Shown one piece after another: positions 39,496 through 51,624 of a DNA stretch of 64,000 bases. This DNA comes from Sphaerolaimus hirsutus (taxonomy: Eukaryota > Nematoda > Chromadorea > Monhysterida > Sphaerolaimidae). Within the stretch, counting starts at the first letter, position 1. Each line of letters opens with the position of its first letter. A program made the translations under genes and the position numbers. The stretch covers positions 18,885,206 through 18,949,205 of the forward strand of contig OZ038453.1 of NCBI GenBank assembly GCA_964036195.1. Direction: 5' to 3'. The notes beneath the pieces are model-generated. The model saw nothing but the letters and a program-made list of their open reading frames with translations. It had not been told where the DNA came from and ran no database searches.

Positions 39496-39546
39496 GGCGC
39501 CGGTGAAGCTGCCACAAATGGTGGGGACGAGGCTGGCACTGATTGA
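39496..39546 (+). repeat. Single degenerate 51-bp unit, copy A
   Basis: Aligns without gaps to one unit of the copy B array. It encodes GAGEAATNGGDEAGTD and then TGA, where copy B units have a Tyr codon. It represents the unexpanded state of the array. Confidence 0.7.
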
Positions 39547-40894
39547 GATGGTGGAGCAGGCGGTGCTGGGGCTTACAATAGATGGAAGTGATGTGATTAT
39601 GGTAAAGTATGATAATGTGATTGAATAAGTGATAATTGATGTGTCCAATTCTAAAAGTTGACAAGTCCACAGCATGCATCGACAAGTCCACACACAGTAT
39701 GTCCAACTTGTGACTGCGCCATACGTTCAATGGAGCTTGCATATGCCTACCATCAATCAAGTTCCAAATGTTGATAATTAAGTGTTAAATTTCCAGCACC
39801 TGCTCTCAACATATAAACATGTCAAAAATGGGATTACGTTAAAACCAGATTTGGACAGTGCAGAAATGTTTTGTGAAGGGAAATGGACTTGTCGACTTCT
39901 TGCACATGACAACATTTTTGTTCCCAGCCCCCAATGATTCTCAACCATAGAAAACTTTAGCAGTGACCAGAGAATGGTGGTGTATGAAATTGACATATGT
40001 AATCGACTTTATAAAGTACATGCATAGTTGTATCAAGTGTGGTTCATTCAGAAAAAAAAATTCTCACCCAAAAATGTGCACCGATTTGATGGAATTTGCT
40101 GTGTAATATATTTGCATAGATGAAATTGCAATATTAAACAATGTCTATCTCCAACAGTTTTCTCCACAATGAAATACATAAATATGAAGAATACTTATGA
40201 ATAAATTATGTCGAGTTTAGCAAAATGGCATTCATTGATTTACTTTTCATTCATTTTGGGCAACTTCCAATGTGCATCTGTGGATAATTGAAAAACTTAA
40301 TGGAATGTTATAAAAAACTAATCAATGATAACAATTGACACACCATGTGTTCCCAACATAAAGACACAAGCAACAACTATTTCCATCTACAGTATCTATG
40401 TAAAATGTCAATACATTAGCATTCAAGTTGTAAACAGCAGTAAAAACATTCACGACCATGCTTTTGCATCCTGTACATTTTTTTTGATAGTTAGTGTTAT
40501 GTATAAAAAAAACAGTTTAAAAACACCCAAATTGATTAATACAAAAAGTATTTCAAGTACTGTAATTTTAGTGGAGCCTCATGCAAAATGATCAAACTTT
40601 TCTATATGGCCCTATTACTATCCAGTTATTCATCCAGGTTGCATAAAATCGTGGTGTTTTCATGCTGTTTTTTCTTTGATATGATAAAAATATTGATAGT
40701 AATTACTTGTGTACAAGTATAGTTTTTAATTTCGTTTGATGTCATTTTTTTCAGCAGAACTCCCAAATTTTAATTATTCAGCTGGCAACAATATCTGTGT
40801 TCACAGTAAGTAAAACAGATTACTAGAACATTGTGTCTATATTTTGCCCACAAGGAGAAAAGATCATGCAAGTAAGATGTGAATAGCGGTTTTT

Positions 40895-40953
40895 ACTCAA
40901 TTTGCATGGTTGTCCATCACAATACTTTTCACAACCTGTCTGATTGGCAGCAG
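40895..40953 (+). other. Exon-like block with a predicted membrane segment, first copy
   Basis: Very similar to 48594-48669. One frame reads VFTQFAWLSITILFTTCLIG, a hydrophobic span, ending at a donor-like AGCAG|GTGTG. Another frame is also open, so the coding frame is uncertain. Confidence 0.3.
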
Positions 40954-41991
40954 GTGTGTTTATGTCATCAATATATAAAACTGTTATAATGGCAAAATCA
41001 CATATATTGGAACCAAAAAATGTCATGCCCTGCACCTGAGACGGCCTACATGCACGTAGGACAATTCCCAATACAAATTATTAAGAGTTATGCACATAAG
41101 GCTCCCGACAGGCTATCAATTTTTCAATTCAATTCACGCATTTTGTCGGGAGCGCGGCCAACCAAAGAAAAAAAAGTGACAAAAAACAACACTTTTCCAC
41201 CCCAACACTTTTCCGGCAAGCATGTTAAATTATCTAGCCCACAAAATCGCACAAAATTAACACACAAAAAGACCAAAAAACACGCCACCCACTTGAATAA
41301 ATCCATCGGCGGATATCGAAAATCGGCATGACGCAACAAAGAACTGCTACGCCAGACGCACGCAAATCCGCATGCGGCACATCAAAGATCCTGCGCACAG
41401 ATGAAAAACGATTATCCATGGGGCCGGCATATAAATAGGGGTGATTTCCACAAGAAAACCATTCCAATCGAACTTAGCTCATTCTTCTGCATCCAACAGC
41501 GCTTCACAACATCACGATGGGCAAGAAAACCAGCACGAAGCAATCGAAAAGTGTCCCTCCAGCGCCGCGGTTTGTGCATGAATCGTCACTACCTGAATTG
41601 TCAGTTCCTGAATCGTCACTGTCTGTTCCGCATGTGTACTGAGCCGCAATTGTTCTTATATGCACAGGGACGGAGTTGTCAATGTATGAATGGTCAAGAA
41701 TTGTCACTGGTCATTAAAGGAAATGCCGCCCGCCATGTGCACACAATGTATTTACGTTTTGCAGCATGCTTTTTTAGTATTGAAAAATTGATTATCACTG
41801 CATTTCAGATTCAGTGAAAACAGTGTTCCTTATATTCTACCTTTTTATTTGTAAACATATTTTATTGTAAACATAGAGAGAATAAATAAATTCTCAGTAA
41901 AACATGTATGTATTTGTATAAACTATGGTAAAACGTTTTTTTAACAATTCTGATTTTTGGAAATTACAACAACAAAAAACAACCCTTTAAC

Positions 41992-42449
41992 TAGGGTTCA
42001 AACGGGATTGCCTTTTCGGGATCGGGATCGGGATTGTTTTTTTGAGATTTCGGGATCGGGATCGGGATTGGCCGGGATTGGGGTCACGGGATCGGGATCG
42101 GGATTGACATTTTTTCGGGATCGGGATTGGGGTCTTGGGATACAGATTTTGGCCAATATTTTGGCATCCACAGTTGTTCATAAAGGTCTAAAAACACTGT
42201 TGGATGCCAGAAACGTGGCAAAAAATGAACGCTGGGGGTTTACGTTCACATTTTTGCATGCAAAAACGTCGTTTTTCATGTTTGATAATTTCCACTAATT
42301 TTTCCGGGATCGGGATCCCGGACTTTGGAGTTTATCGGGATCGGGATCGGGATTTGAAAAGTTTCGGGATCGGGATCGGGACTGCTAAATCCCAGAATTT
42401 CACGGGATCCGGGATCCGGGATCGGGATCGGGATCCCGTTTGAACCCTA
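41992..42449. mobile_element. Non-autonomous hAT-like element filled with CGGGATCGGGAT repeats
   Basis: Ends TAGGGTTCAAACGGGAT and its inverse. An 8-bp target duplication CCTTTAAC lies on both sides (41984-41991, 42450-42457). Both halves are arrays of CGGGATCGGGATTGG. Confidence 0.85.
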
Positions 42450-42973
42450 CCTTTAACCATTTAATTTTTAACAACCCCAATTATAATTTGTGAAAAAACA
42501 ACGTTTTTTTATAACCCCGGTTGAAAATAAGGATAATCTTTTGTTTAGTGGCAAAGTGGAAATACTTAAAATTAATCTCCAATCTACAAAGGTGCCCCCG
42601 CTGAAAGCACAGTGGGCTGGTGGAAGTACTTTAGTAGGCGGGTGTGAAACACAGAGCACTCGCGTACGCATGCGATACCCACAAATATTTTGTGACCATT
42701 CATGCAAATGTTCATAGCTTTTTGACAATACAGATCTGTGTTCATTAAGGCGAGTGATCATTCAGTAAGTGACCATTCAAAAAGTGACAATTCACTGAGT
42801 GACGATTCAGGAACACACCAGCGCCGCAGGCAGAAAAAGTCTCCCGGGTTGGCAAGTCGCCAGCAGGTGGGGCCAACAGCCTTTGAAAAAGAAGGCAAAG
42901 CGCTATGTGGATGATAACCAGGTAAAATGGAGTAGGTGGTATAAACAATAGAATTTTGCCTAGAGAAACGGTA

Positions 42974-43396
42974 TACCGTAAATGCTTTAATAATACGACA
43001 GGTCTCCAATAATACGACATCTCCAATAGTGCGACAGGTTTGGGCACGTTGTGTGAAAATAATCCGACACTCTCCAATAATGCGACACTCTTCAATAGTG
43101 CGACACCTGAGAAATAAAAAGAAAAAGCGCCGTAACGATGTGGCAATCTGCGGAAGCCGCGGATTCGGCGCTTTTGGACAAAGCGGCGGCTGGCGGCCGT
43201 TCACAAGAGTCGCTCGGCAGTTCGCAAGGGCGCCAGCCGCGTCACAACCGCCACTATTCACTGGCCGAGAAGTTGTTAATTCGACGAAAACAATAATGCG
43301 ACACTCTCTAATAATGTGTCATCTCCAATAGTACGACACCTAAAAATGTGCTGAAAAAAATAGTACGACTGTCGTATTATTAGAGCATTTACGGTA
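42974..43396. repeat. Foldback MITE-like repeat, family 3, second copy
   Basis: Same element as 25214-25656 in the opposite orientation, with the same GC-rich centre. ORFs of up to 167 codons within it are by-products of the repeat. Confidence 0.8.
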
Positions 43397-43800
43397 TCCA
43401 GCCACCTAGAAAAATCGATGTGCATCAAATCCGAATTTTATCATTTTAGACGAAAATACAGATTTGGATTCGCTAGAAACGCTTATCCCGGGGCGGGGTG
43501 CCAGTCACTCTGAATACTCAAAATGCACACCAAAATTTCTGGCGCTACTTTTGACTGGGCGATAAGAGCTCGCCACTAGCATGAAATACTTTCATATAAA
43601 AGAAAAAGAAATCCGCCCTACAGAAAAAGGGTGCCGGGCATGAAAATATTTGTGAGTTAATGAAATATAAATACACGATTGTTGATTAAAAAATAAGATG
43701 GCGCTCTATTAGAGGAATACAGCATTCTAATGTGGGATTAAACACACTGCACAAGCGTTTTATGTAAAATCGGCACAATACGTAAAAATTGGGTGACAGC

Positions 43801-46153
43801 CAACGATGGGTAAGTTCTCCAAAAAAAAACACTTTCTGTGTTTTGAGTTTTTCAAAAATGAATACCTGTGTTTTGAGTTTTTTTCTCGAAAAAAACTTGA
43901 GTAACTCTGTTTTTATTTCTGTGTTTTTTGTAAAAACTCGAGTTTTTTTGAGTTTTTTTCTAAAAAACTTGAGTTTTTTTCCAAAAAATTCGAGTTTTCA
44001 CCCAAAAATTTCGATTTAAAGCATTTCGATCCGGAAACAGTGGTTTTCTTATAAAATATTGGTTTTACACATGTTTTAACCCCACATAACATTTGTGTAT
44101 TCATTCAAGTGTCAAAATGTCCATAAAAATGTCCACAATGAGGACATCAACATCACAACACCAGCAACAAAATGCCCAGAAACGACAATTTACGCAGTAC
44201 TCCAAAATTCTTCAATGGATATGCATTGTATGGAAGACTACGGAATTGATTTGAACTACAACTACCATTTACCTCGAAATACCCCCACAGGGGTTTATTA
44301 TTTCATCAGAAAGTTTTGTAAGTATCATAGAAAATAGTAGGCATTTACGTACCCAAAACAGGTTATAATGTGTACAAACAGGATATATTTGAAATAAACA
44401 TGTAGAGAGCTACACAACCTAGTACAGTCTATGTGTAGCTGCTATGCAAATTAGCAGTAATAAATACATCATGTACATTGGATACATGATGGACATCATC
44501 CCGGTGGGGGCTATTTCGAGGGGGGGCTTATTATTTCACCAGTCCATTTTGAGGGGGGTTAATTCAAGGGGGGTTTATTCGAGGTAATAAGGTATACTTA
44601 ATTGTTGAAACTTAAATTGTCAAATCCACCATGAGATGTGCATGCCATCTTCAATTTCTTTTTTGTACCATTTTTTAATATGAATACATTATCTACATAT
44701 TTACATACACCCATGTTCATTTGGGTTCGGACACATGCACATTTTTTATAAAAAGCTTTTTTCTGTCGGAACTGTATCACTTTGAAAATTTTTGCTGGTA
44801 CCCCCAAAAAGCCCTAACATTTGTCTACAAAACCCATGGGACACCCCCCAGTATAACGCCATGTGGGCCGCGAAAGTGGCCCACACATTTTTTAGACAAA
44901 ATTTCATTGCTTACTTGGGTTTGGACGCGTTGGTTATACAGCTCATATTCTGTCTTTCAAGGCTGAATTTTGGCTTTGAAGCCAGAAATACACTCTGGCT
45001 AGTTGCCAGAGTCCAATGCCTTTAAAAATGAGATTAGGATAGACTTTTATCACTTCATGCCTTTTCATACTGATTGGGTGAGTAGACAATCATTTTCCCC
45101 AGTTCCCCACAAATATGCATCACTCAAGCACATTTGGCATGACAGTTGTGGGCATTCAGAAGTGTGTAGGGCACTGGAAACAACCAGGCCAGCTAGAGAA
45201 GGTTGTGGGGAATCTTTTATACACACCCCCATTAGAGGAAATCTCCCAAACTCGAGTCGCTTAAGAGCAAAAATGGAAAATTCAAAAAATGGAAAATTTA
45301 GTAGTAAAAAGGTAAGATAAACACAATATTTTTTTGCACTTAAGCGTCTCGAGTTTGGGAGGTTTCCTTGAATTGGGGTGTGTATAAAAGATTCCCCACA
45401 ACCTTCTCTAGCTGGCCTGGTTGTTTCCAGTGCCCTACACACTGCTGAATGCCTAAAATCGCATGCCAACTGTGCTTGAGTGATGCACATTTGTAGGGAA
45501 CTGGGGAAAATGATTGTCAACTCACCCAATCAATATCAAGAACCATGATGCAATAAAAGTCTATCTTAATATGATTTTTAAAGGAATTGGGCTCTGGCAA
45601 CTAGCCAGAGTTTATTTCTGTCTTCAAAGCCAAAATCCGGCCTTGAAAGACAGAATATTAGCTGTATAAACAACGCGTCCGAACCCAAGTAAGCAATTAA
45701 ATTTTGTATATGAAAATGTGTGGGCCTTTTACGCGGCCCACATGGCGTTATACTGGGGGATGTCGCATGGGTTTTGTAGACAAATGTTAGGGGTTTGTTT
45801 GGGTAACAGCAAAAATTTTCAAAGTGATATAGTTCTGGCAGAATAAAGCTTTTTATAAAAAATGTGCATGTGTCCGAACCCAAATGAACATGGGTGTACT
45901 ATACATGCTTACCTTATCTTGTTTAGTTTAACTGAATTAATGTGCATTCAACCGCTTCGCTGAAAAAAACACAAAAACTCAAAAAAAAACTTTTCTGTGT
46001 TTCCGTGTTTCTGTGTTTCTGTGTTCTCCAAAAAAAAACTCATTTGAGTTTTGAGTTTTTCAAAATTTATGAGTTTCCGTGTTTCTGTGTAAAACAAAAA
46101 CACAGAAACTCAATGAGTTTCTGTGTTCAATTTCTGTGTTTTTTCCATCGTTG
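43801..46153. mobile_element. Larger hAT-like element with nested inverted repeat
   Basis: Ends CAACGATGG...CCATCGTTG as at 23804-24937 but in the opposite orientation. Target duplication GTGACAGC at 43793-43800 and 46154-46161. The interior carries extra inverted sequences of roughly 300 bp (about 44,720-45,080 against 45,065-45,905), absent from the smaller copy. No transposase. Confidence 0.8.
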
Positions 46154-46380
46154 GTGACAGCAGCGGGACGCAGTCATCGCGCGCTGTGAAAATCATTGGC
46201 AGTCATCAAATGACGAATCACGCCAATAGTACTTTAACAAAATTGCTTTTAGTACATACAGATGCCATATTTTCAAACATGTTTTTCCTTTTCAAACAAC
46301 ATTTTCAAACAAACATGTTTTTCTTGTGTCCCAAACAAAACATTTTCTTTTTTTATTTTGCAAACATTTCCATAACTAAT

Positions 46381-46625
46381 GCACCCTACGTGCACGTAAT
46401 GCGCCCAAAATCGGGCAGCATCCCAACAAATTGTTTACGGTTGCCCTACACCCGAGTTGGACTTACCGACATGCAATTGAATTGCGTTTTCAGCGCACGC
46501 AACTCGTGAAAACGCAATTCAATTGCATGTCGGGAAGTCCAACTCGGGTGTAGGGCAACCATAAACAATTTGTTGGGAGGCTGCCCGATTTCGGTTGCAT
46601 TACGTGCAGGTAGGGTGCATTGCGC
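46381..46625. repeat. Long hairpin, arms about 110 bp
   Basis: Sequence from the CACCCTACGTGCACGTAATG region to CGCAACTCG at about 46,495 is matched by its near reverse complement up to 46,625. Followed by GGGACC/GGTCCC repeats to about 46,806, ending in TTTGAACCCTAG like the other TAGGG-ended elements. Confidence 0.6.
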
Positions 46626-47046
46626 GAGAATTAAATCTGGTCCCAGGACTGGGTGGTCGGGACCGGGACCAGGACTGGGACTGGCTTTTTTCAACTGTTG
46701 GGACCAGGACCAGTATTGGGAATGGGGTGTCGGGATTGGGACCGGGACCCGGACCACCCCAGTCCCGACTTTTTGCCGAAACATGTATTTACCTGTTTGA
46801 ACCCTAGTGCCTGCTGCCCAAGGTGCCTGGTGCCTGGTGCCCAAGATGCCTTGTGCCTGGTGCCCAAGATGCCTTGTGCCTGAGGTGCCTTGTGCCTGAG
46901 GTGCCTTGTGCTCAAGGTGCCTGGAGCCCAAGTTGCCAGGTGTCCCTTATAAGGAATGGCTGATGTGCCAGTGCAGTGTGGTGCAATTTCCTGATGCCTT
47001 TAATGTCACTACTAAGAAATCATGAGACGTGACCCAGGTCTGTCAC

Positions 47047-48079
47047 TAGGGTTGGGGAACTGAACCGACCCGAACCGAACCGAACCGAGAATCGAGCACT
47101 ATTTTGGAACCAAGAACCGAGAACCGGAACCGAGCTTGAGAACCGAACCGGAACCGAGAACCGGCACTTATACCCGGAACCGAAGTAAATACCCGAAAGA
47201 ACCGAAATTTTCAAGGAATCTTAAAGTTTTTAAACAGCGTTTTTTCAACACCTACACTTAAGCCTTTAAACAGCAGCTGAACATCTTGGTGCGTGTTCAG
47301 AATTGCAAAATTCATCTGTTTGCGAAATGATTGCGCGGGAGCGTGTCATTTCACATATACTCCGGCAACATTACAATGAAATCTACCATATCCCACCTGA
47401 ATAAAAGAACAAACATGAAAAAATTTCATCATATTTATCAAATTGCTTTGATAAATATGATGAATTTTTTTATGTATGTTCATTTATTCAGATGGGATAT
47501 GGTAGATTTCATTGTAAGGTGTAATGTCGCTGCAGTATACCCATTATCACTGGTAGTAGTTTTCATTGGTTTTGTGGCAGTTTTAACCGTAGTTGGCAAA
47601 AGTTATTTATGTTTGTACTCAAAATAATACGCGTACTCACTCGCGTACTACATAAATACATTTACGTTTCCTCCAGAAAAAAATACCAGTACTCATTTAA
47701 TCGTGTACTTTTTGAAAGTACGCGAGTACAGAAAACGTATATGTTTGCTTTTACACTTTTTTAAATACCAGGATTTTTATAACAACTCTGATTTCTGCAT
47801 ACTACCATGAAATAATAAGCTTACTTACACATGTAAACTTGGGTATATTGTTTTTCTGTTGTTCAGCCGATTATTACCTGATATCCGGTTATTTTATTAC
47901 CCGGAACTGAAATATTGATCATTTTAGAACCGAAAGAACCATACCGGAATCGAGTTTAAGAACCGAACCGAGAACCGGAAATGAACATTTTCAGGAACCG
48001 AGAACCGATACCTGAACCGAAATCTTTTGGAACCGAGAACCGAGAACCGGAACCGAAAATTTTGAAATTCCCAACCCTA
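47047..48079. mobile_element. Non-autonomous hAT-like element filled with GAACCGAGAACCGG repeats
   Basis: Ends TAGGGTTGGGGAAC and TTCCCAACCCTA. Flanks TCTGTCAC and TCTGACAC, an 8-bp target duplication with one mismatch. A perfect-like palindrome of about 150 bp sits inside (about 47,370-47,517). Confidence 0.8.
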
Positions 48080-48593
48080 TCTGACACAGGTGCTATTTCG
48101 TATTGAAAAGAAAAAGATTGCACAATACACCTACGATTCATTATGCCATATTCAAATACTTCATATTCATTAGAAATACTTCATATTTCTCATCATTATT
48201 TTATGCCACTTCGCTATTGGGCATGTGGAATCACCTTCCAGTGATTTATATAGATTCAAGTCACAATGGCTTTGTCATATAGCAGCAATTTCCTATTGAA
48301 TAGGAAAAGACAGCTTGCATGATACACAATAGACACAAAAAAATTTCATTGGTCATGGCATTCAGTTTAGAAGATTTATTTGTTCCGCTTTTCAGTTCCA
48401 GTTCCAGGTTCCAGTTTTCCACTATTCAATGCTGTATAGGTATGTTCAGTTTTCACAAGTGGCAAATTTTGGAGTGGTGGCTTCGGCAAGTCACTAGTGT
48501 GTCACTGTGTTTAAGTAATGTGAAAACTCGACCATTGAAGTAGTGTTGACCATTACCATTACCTACCTAGTCTTTGCATGCAGGTATAACTGT

Positions 48594-48669
48594 GATGGCG
48601 GTTTTCACTCAATTTGCATGGTTGTCTATCACAATATTTCTCACTGTCTATCTGATTGGCAGCAGGTGT
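48594..48669 (+). other. Exon-like block with a predicted membrane segment, second copy
   Basis: Preceded by TTTGCATGCAG and followed by GTGTGTTT. One frame gives VFTQFAWLSITIFLTVYLIG. Compare 40895-40953. Probably part of the second host gene or a related locus. Confidence 0.35.
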
Positions 48670-48697
48670 GTTTCATAAAAATTGTTTGAATATAAAT

Positions 48698-49339
48698 GAG
48701 GCGTTCAATTCTAAAAGTCGACAAGTCCAAAATATGAAAATTTCGAGTTAGGCCCGGAAACGTCATCTGGGGCTACTTCTGCACTTTTCTTGCATTTTTC
48801 ATCATTTTCCATAAATTTTTTGACCTCACATGCCCATATGGCAGGGGTCCAAATTTGACATTTTTTGGGAAAAATGCAAAAAGTTTGGGCAAGAAGTCGA
48901 CAAATCCACTTAGTTTTCGGCTAAAAGGCGACAAGTCCGTCCCCCGCTTCCTTTTTTTATGGGAAAACAACGCAAGAAATGTGATAAGTCCACTATGGAA
49001 ACCGATTTCCAAAAGGCAACTTTTTCCCATAAGGCAGCCTCGGCTTCCCCGGGAACAAAAATGTCCTCGCGTGCAAGAAGGCGACAAGTCCAATTCCCTC
49101 CCAAAAACAGTTTTGCTCTGACCGAATGGAAATTTATGGACACCCAATTTTTCACATAAGGGTTGAGAGAAGGGGCTGAAAATTTGACACTTTATTGTTA
49201 ACATATGGAACTTTATGAAAAGCATGAGAGAGCCAAATTGGACATGCACCACGGGCCTGGAATTGGATCGGAAACTTAAAATGCGTTTTACTCAAAATCA
49301 CATTTTGTGGACTTGTCGACTTTTAGAATTAGACGCCTC
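48698..49339. repeat. Foldback element with GAGGCGT and GTCGACAAGTCCA motifs
   Basis: Ends GAGGCGTTCAATTCTAAAAG and its inverse. Repeated GACAAGTCC or GGACTTGTC occurs throughout. Fragments are also seen near 39,645-39,705. Confidence 0.7.
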
Positions 49340-49402
49340 AATTGCAAAATGACATATATCCGAAGCAAAAAAACGTCATCCAGATCAACTTTGGCAGCAC
49401 AG

Positions 49403-49621
49403 TGCAGTGATGGGGGATCAAACAAAGTTTACAACGAGGACAGATGGTCCAAGGACCCGGCTGCAGCGGAGTACCAGCTGCCCAATTGCCGGGAAGATGT
49501 GAATGCGGCTGGACAGAAATGGTGCCCCGGTGCTTCAGTGGATGTGCTAGATGCCGGCTTCAAGTTGGTTGTAGAAGTCACAGCAAATAAAGTGCTTTTG
49601 AAGTGCACTAAAGTGGTCTGA
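49403..49621 (+). CDS. Candidate terminal exon, unknown host protein
   Basis: Open frame of about 70 codons with good composition (NEDRWSKDPAAAEYQLPNC, later VTANKVLLKCTKVV) ending at TGA. Contains four Cys and reads as part of a secreted or structural protein. The connection to neighbouring exons is not established. Confidence 0.35.
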   Translation, partial: CSDGGSNKVYNEDRWSKDPAAAEYQLPNCREDVNAAGQKWCPGASVDVLDAGFKLVVEVTANKVLLKCTKVV

Positions 49622-50062
49622 AGCACCGGGTATGATCACACTTCAGAGCCTGATCACACCTGATCACCAAAGGCATGCATGTCACAAGAATTCCATTACT
49701 TAATTCTTTACACTTGAAGTGCTTGGAAATTTATCAAGTGTGTTTCAGAGTGCATGAAGACACTTACCACAGATCTCAATGGATAATCGGTGCTGTTTTT
49801 GCTGTGAGTAGGAACTTGTGTGTGATCTGCTCTGAGGTAAATACTTTCAAATGCCTATTTACATACTTCATTTAGCTTCATCAATTGCAAGCCATCAGGC
49901 TCCTTTACAAGGTTCTACTGAAATTAGTTGGCAACTTACAAGGGATATTCAGTAAGAAAGAAGTAAAGTTATAAGTGGTAAGCTGGTTGACAAAAAACTC
50001 ACAACGTGACAAGTACTGTATTTCTTCATATAAACTGCCCTAGTGCACAATGCCTCACACAG

Positions 50063-50304
50063 CTTTGTAGTGCCCCTGGGTCACTAGACCTGGCTGCAAA
50101 AAATTCCACAGTGTGCATTGAATTGGCTGCATGCTGGGAACAAAAATATCTAAATACATGTCAATATGAAAATATGTTTCCATCGTTGTTACAAAAATTT
50201 ACCTTGCATCCCAAAGAATTAAAGTCAAGTCAAGTTTTAAAAGAGGTTGCCAAAAACAGCCCTGATTTTGTAAAACACCCAGGCAGTTTACATGGAGAAA
50301 TATG
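50063..50304 (+). CDS. Host exon upstream of M1 copy B, unknown
   Basis: Open frame between an acceptor (CTCACACAG) and a donor (ATG|GTAAAT), about 80 codons, with Leu-rich helical composition. Its 3' part is repeated, truncated and frameshifted at 21796-21871 next to the Polinton end. No domain recognised. Confidence 0.4.
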
Positions 50305-51624
50305 GTAAATTTATTTTGGGAACAAGCAGTTGCCACATGTATTTAGGTATTCTTGGAACCTGACCCAACCTGACCTGACACAACCGAGACCCATTATCCA
50401 CACATTTTTAGAACCAAAACCAAATAACTGAAACCAAATCTAGTACCTGAACAAAAATCCGATACCCAACAGCAATACCTGGACTGGACACACTCTCAAT
50501 ATCTGAAAATTCCCACAAAAATTTCCCACAGTTCATCATTCAAGCAGTTCAGAAAGGTCATTAATATATATTTTGGTGTACGGTATATACTCGAATAATC
50601 CCCTGGGAAATTATTATTTGGTCAACACTTTTTTGAGGGGGAACTATTATTATTTTGTCCAGTATGTTTCACGTATGTTTCTATGAACTGATTTCATGAA
50701 ATATAATTTATTTACATGTAATTTTTGTTCAAATTGGTTGCAAAAACTTTATCATATATGCCTAAAGGGGGGGGGGGATTATTTGAGGGGGGAATTATTT
50801 TTTCCTCACTCATCTAAAAGGGAGGATTTATTCAAGAGGGGGAATTATTCAAGGCGGGGGAATTATTTGGGTATATATGGTATGTGTTGAGCAGTTGTAA
50901 TTAAGCCACATTTCTCTAATTGACATTAGCTTATGACATTCATATACACCATAGATAGATGTATTTAAATTGGGACAACAGGCAATTGCTAGATCCATTG
51001 AAAAGTAGCCCATTTTTGATGGTCTGTCTCTATAGGCAATTATAGTCAGTCACAAGCCAACATTCATTGTGTACAATGTGCACATTCCATTGCATTGCTG
51101 CACACCGGATGTACTGTATTTCCATTTGGTGAATCAAACCAGACACAGCTTTTTTGCTTGTTCTGGCTTCAGCAGTATATCGATTGGTTATTAAAGATGT
51201 GCAGTATTTTTAGTTCACCCGTGGGGGGAATTATCTTTTCCTCACGCGTCTCACGGGGGGGGGGTTATCCGAAGGTGGGGGGAATCATTCAAGGGGGAAT
51301 TATTCAAGCAAATACGGTACTTCATATTTAATTCTTGAAATCAATTGAGCAGTTCGAAATGTGAGAAGCATGAATCTTGTCGCCATTGTACTTTTCAAGC
51401 AATTTTGAAGTGTCATGCAATATCAACCACACTGTTACACCGTGAATATGGATGTATTTCACCCAATTTGATAAAGACAATGATCTGAAGATGTTCACAC
51501 CGATCAAAAGTGCTTCCAGGCAGCTCACAAACCAATATTTACTGCCCATGCCAAGTTCACACAATACAAATAGGTAACATAAATGATTATTTACTGTTTT
51601 TCTGTGATCTGCAGGACAGCGCCA

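Noticed and set aside
42758..43261. 167-codon ORF and the similar ORFs at 25314-25707
   Set aside because: They lie within copies of a foldback MITE and exist on both strands because of its inverted structure.
46446..46931. 161-codon minus ORF
   Set aside because: Made of GGGACC and GTGCCTGG simple repeats and a hairpin arm; no coding signature.
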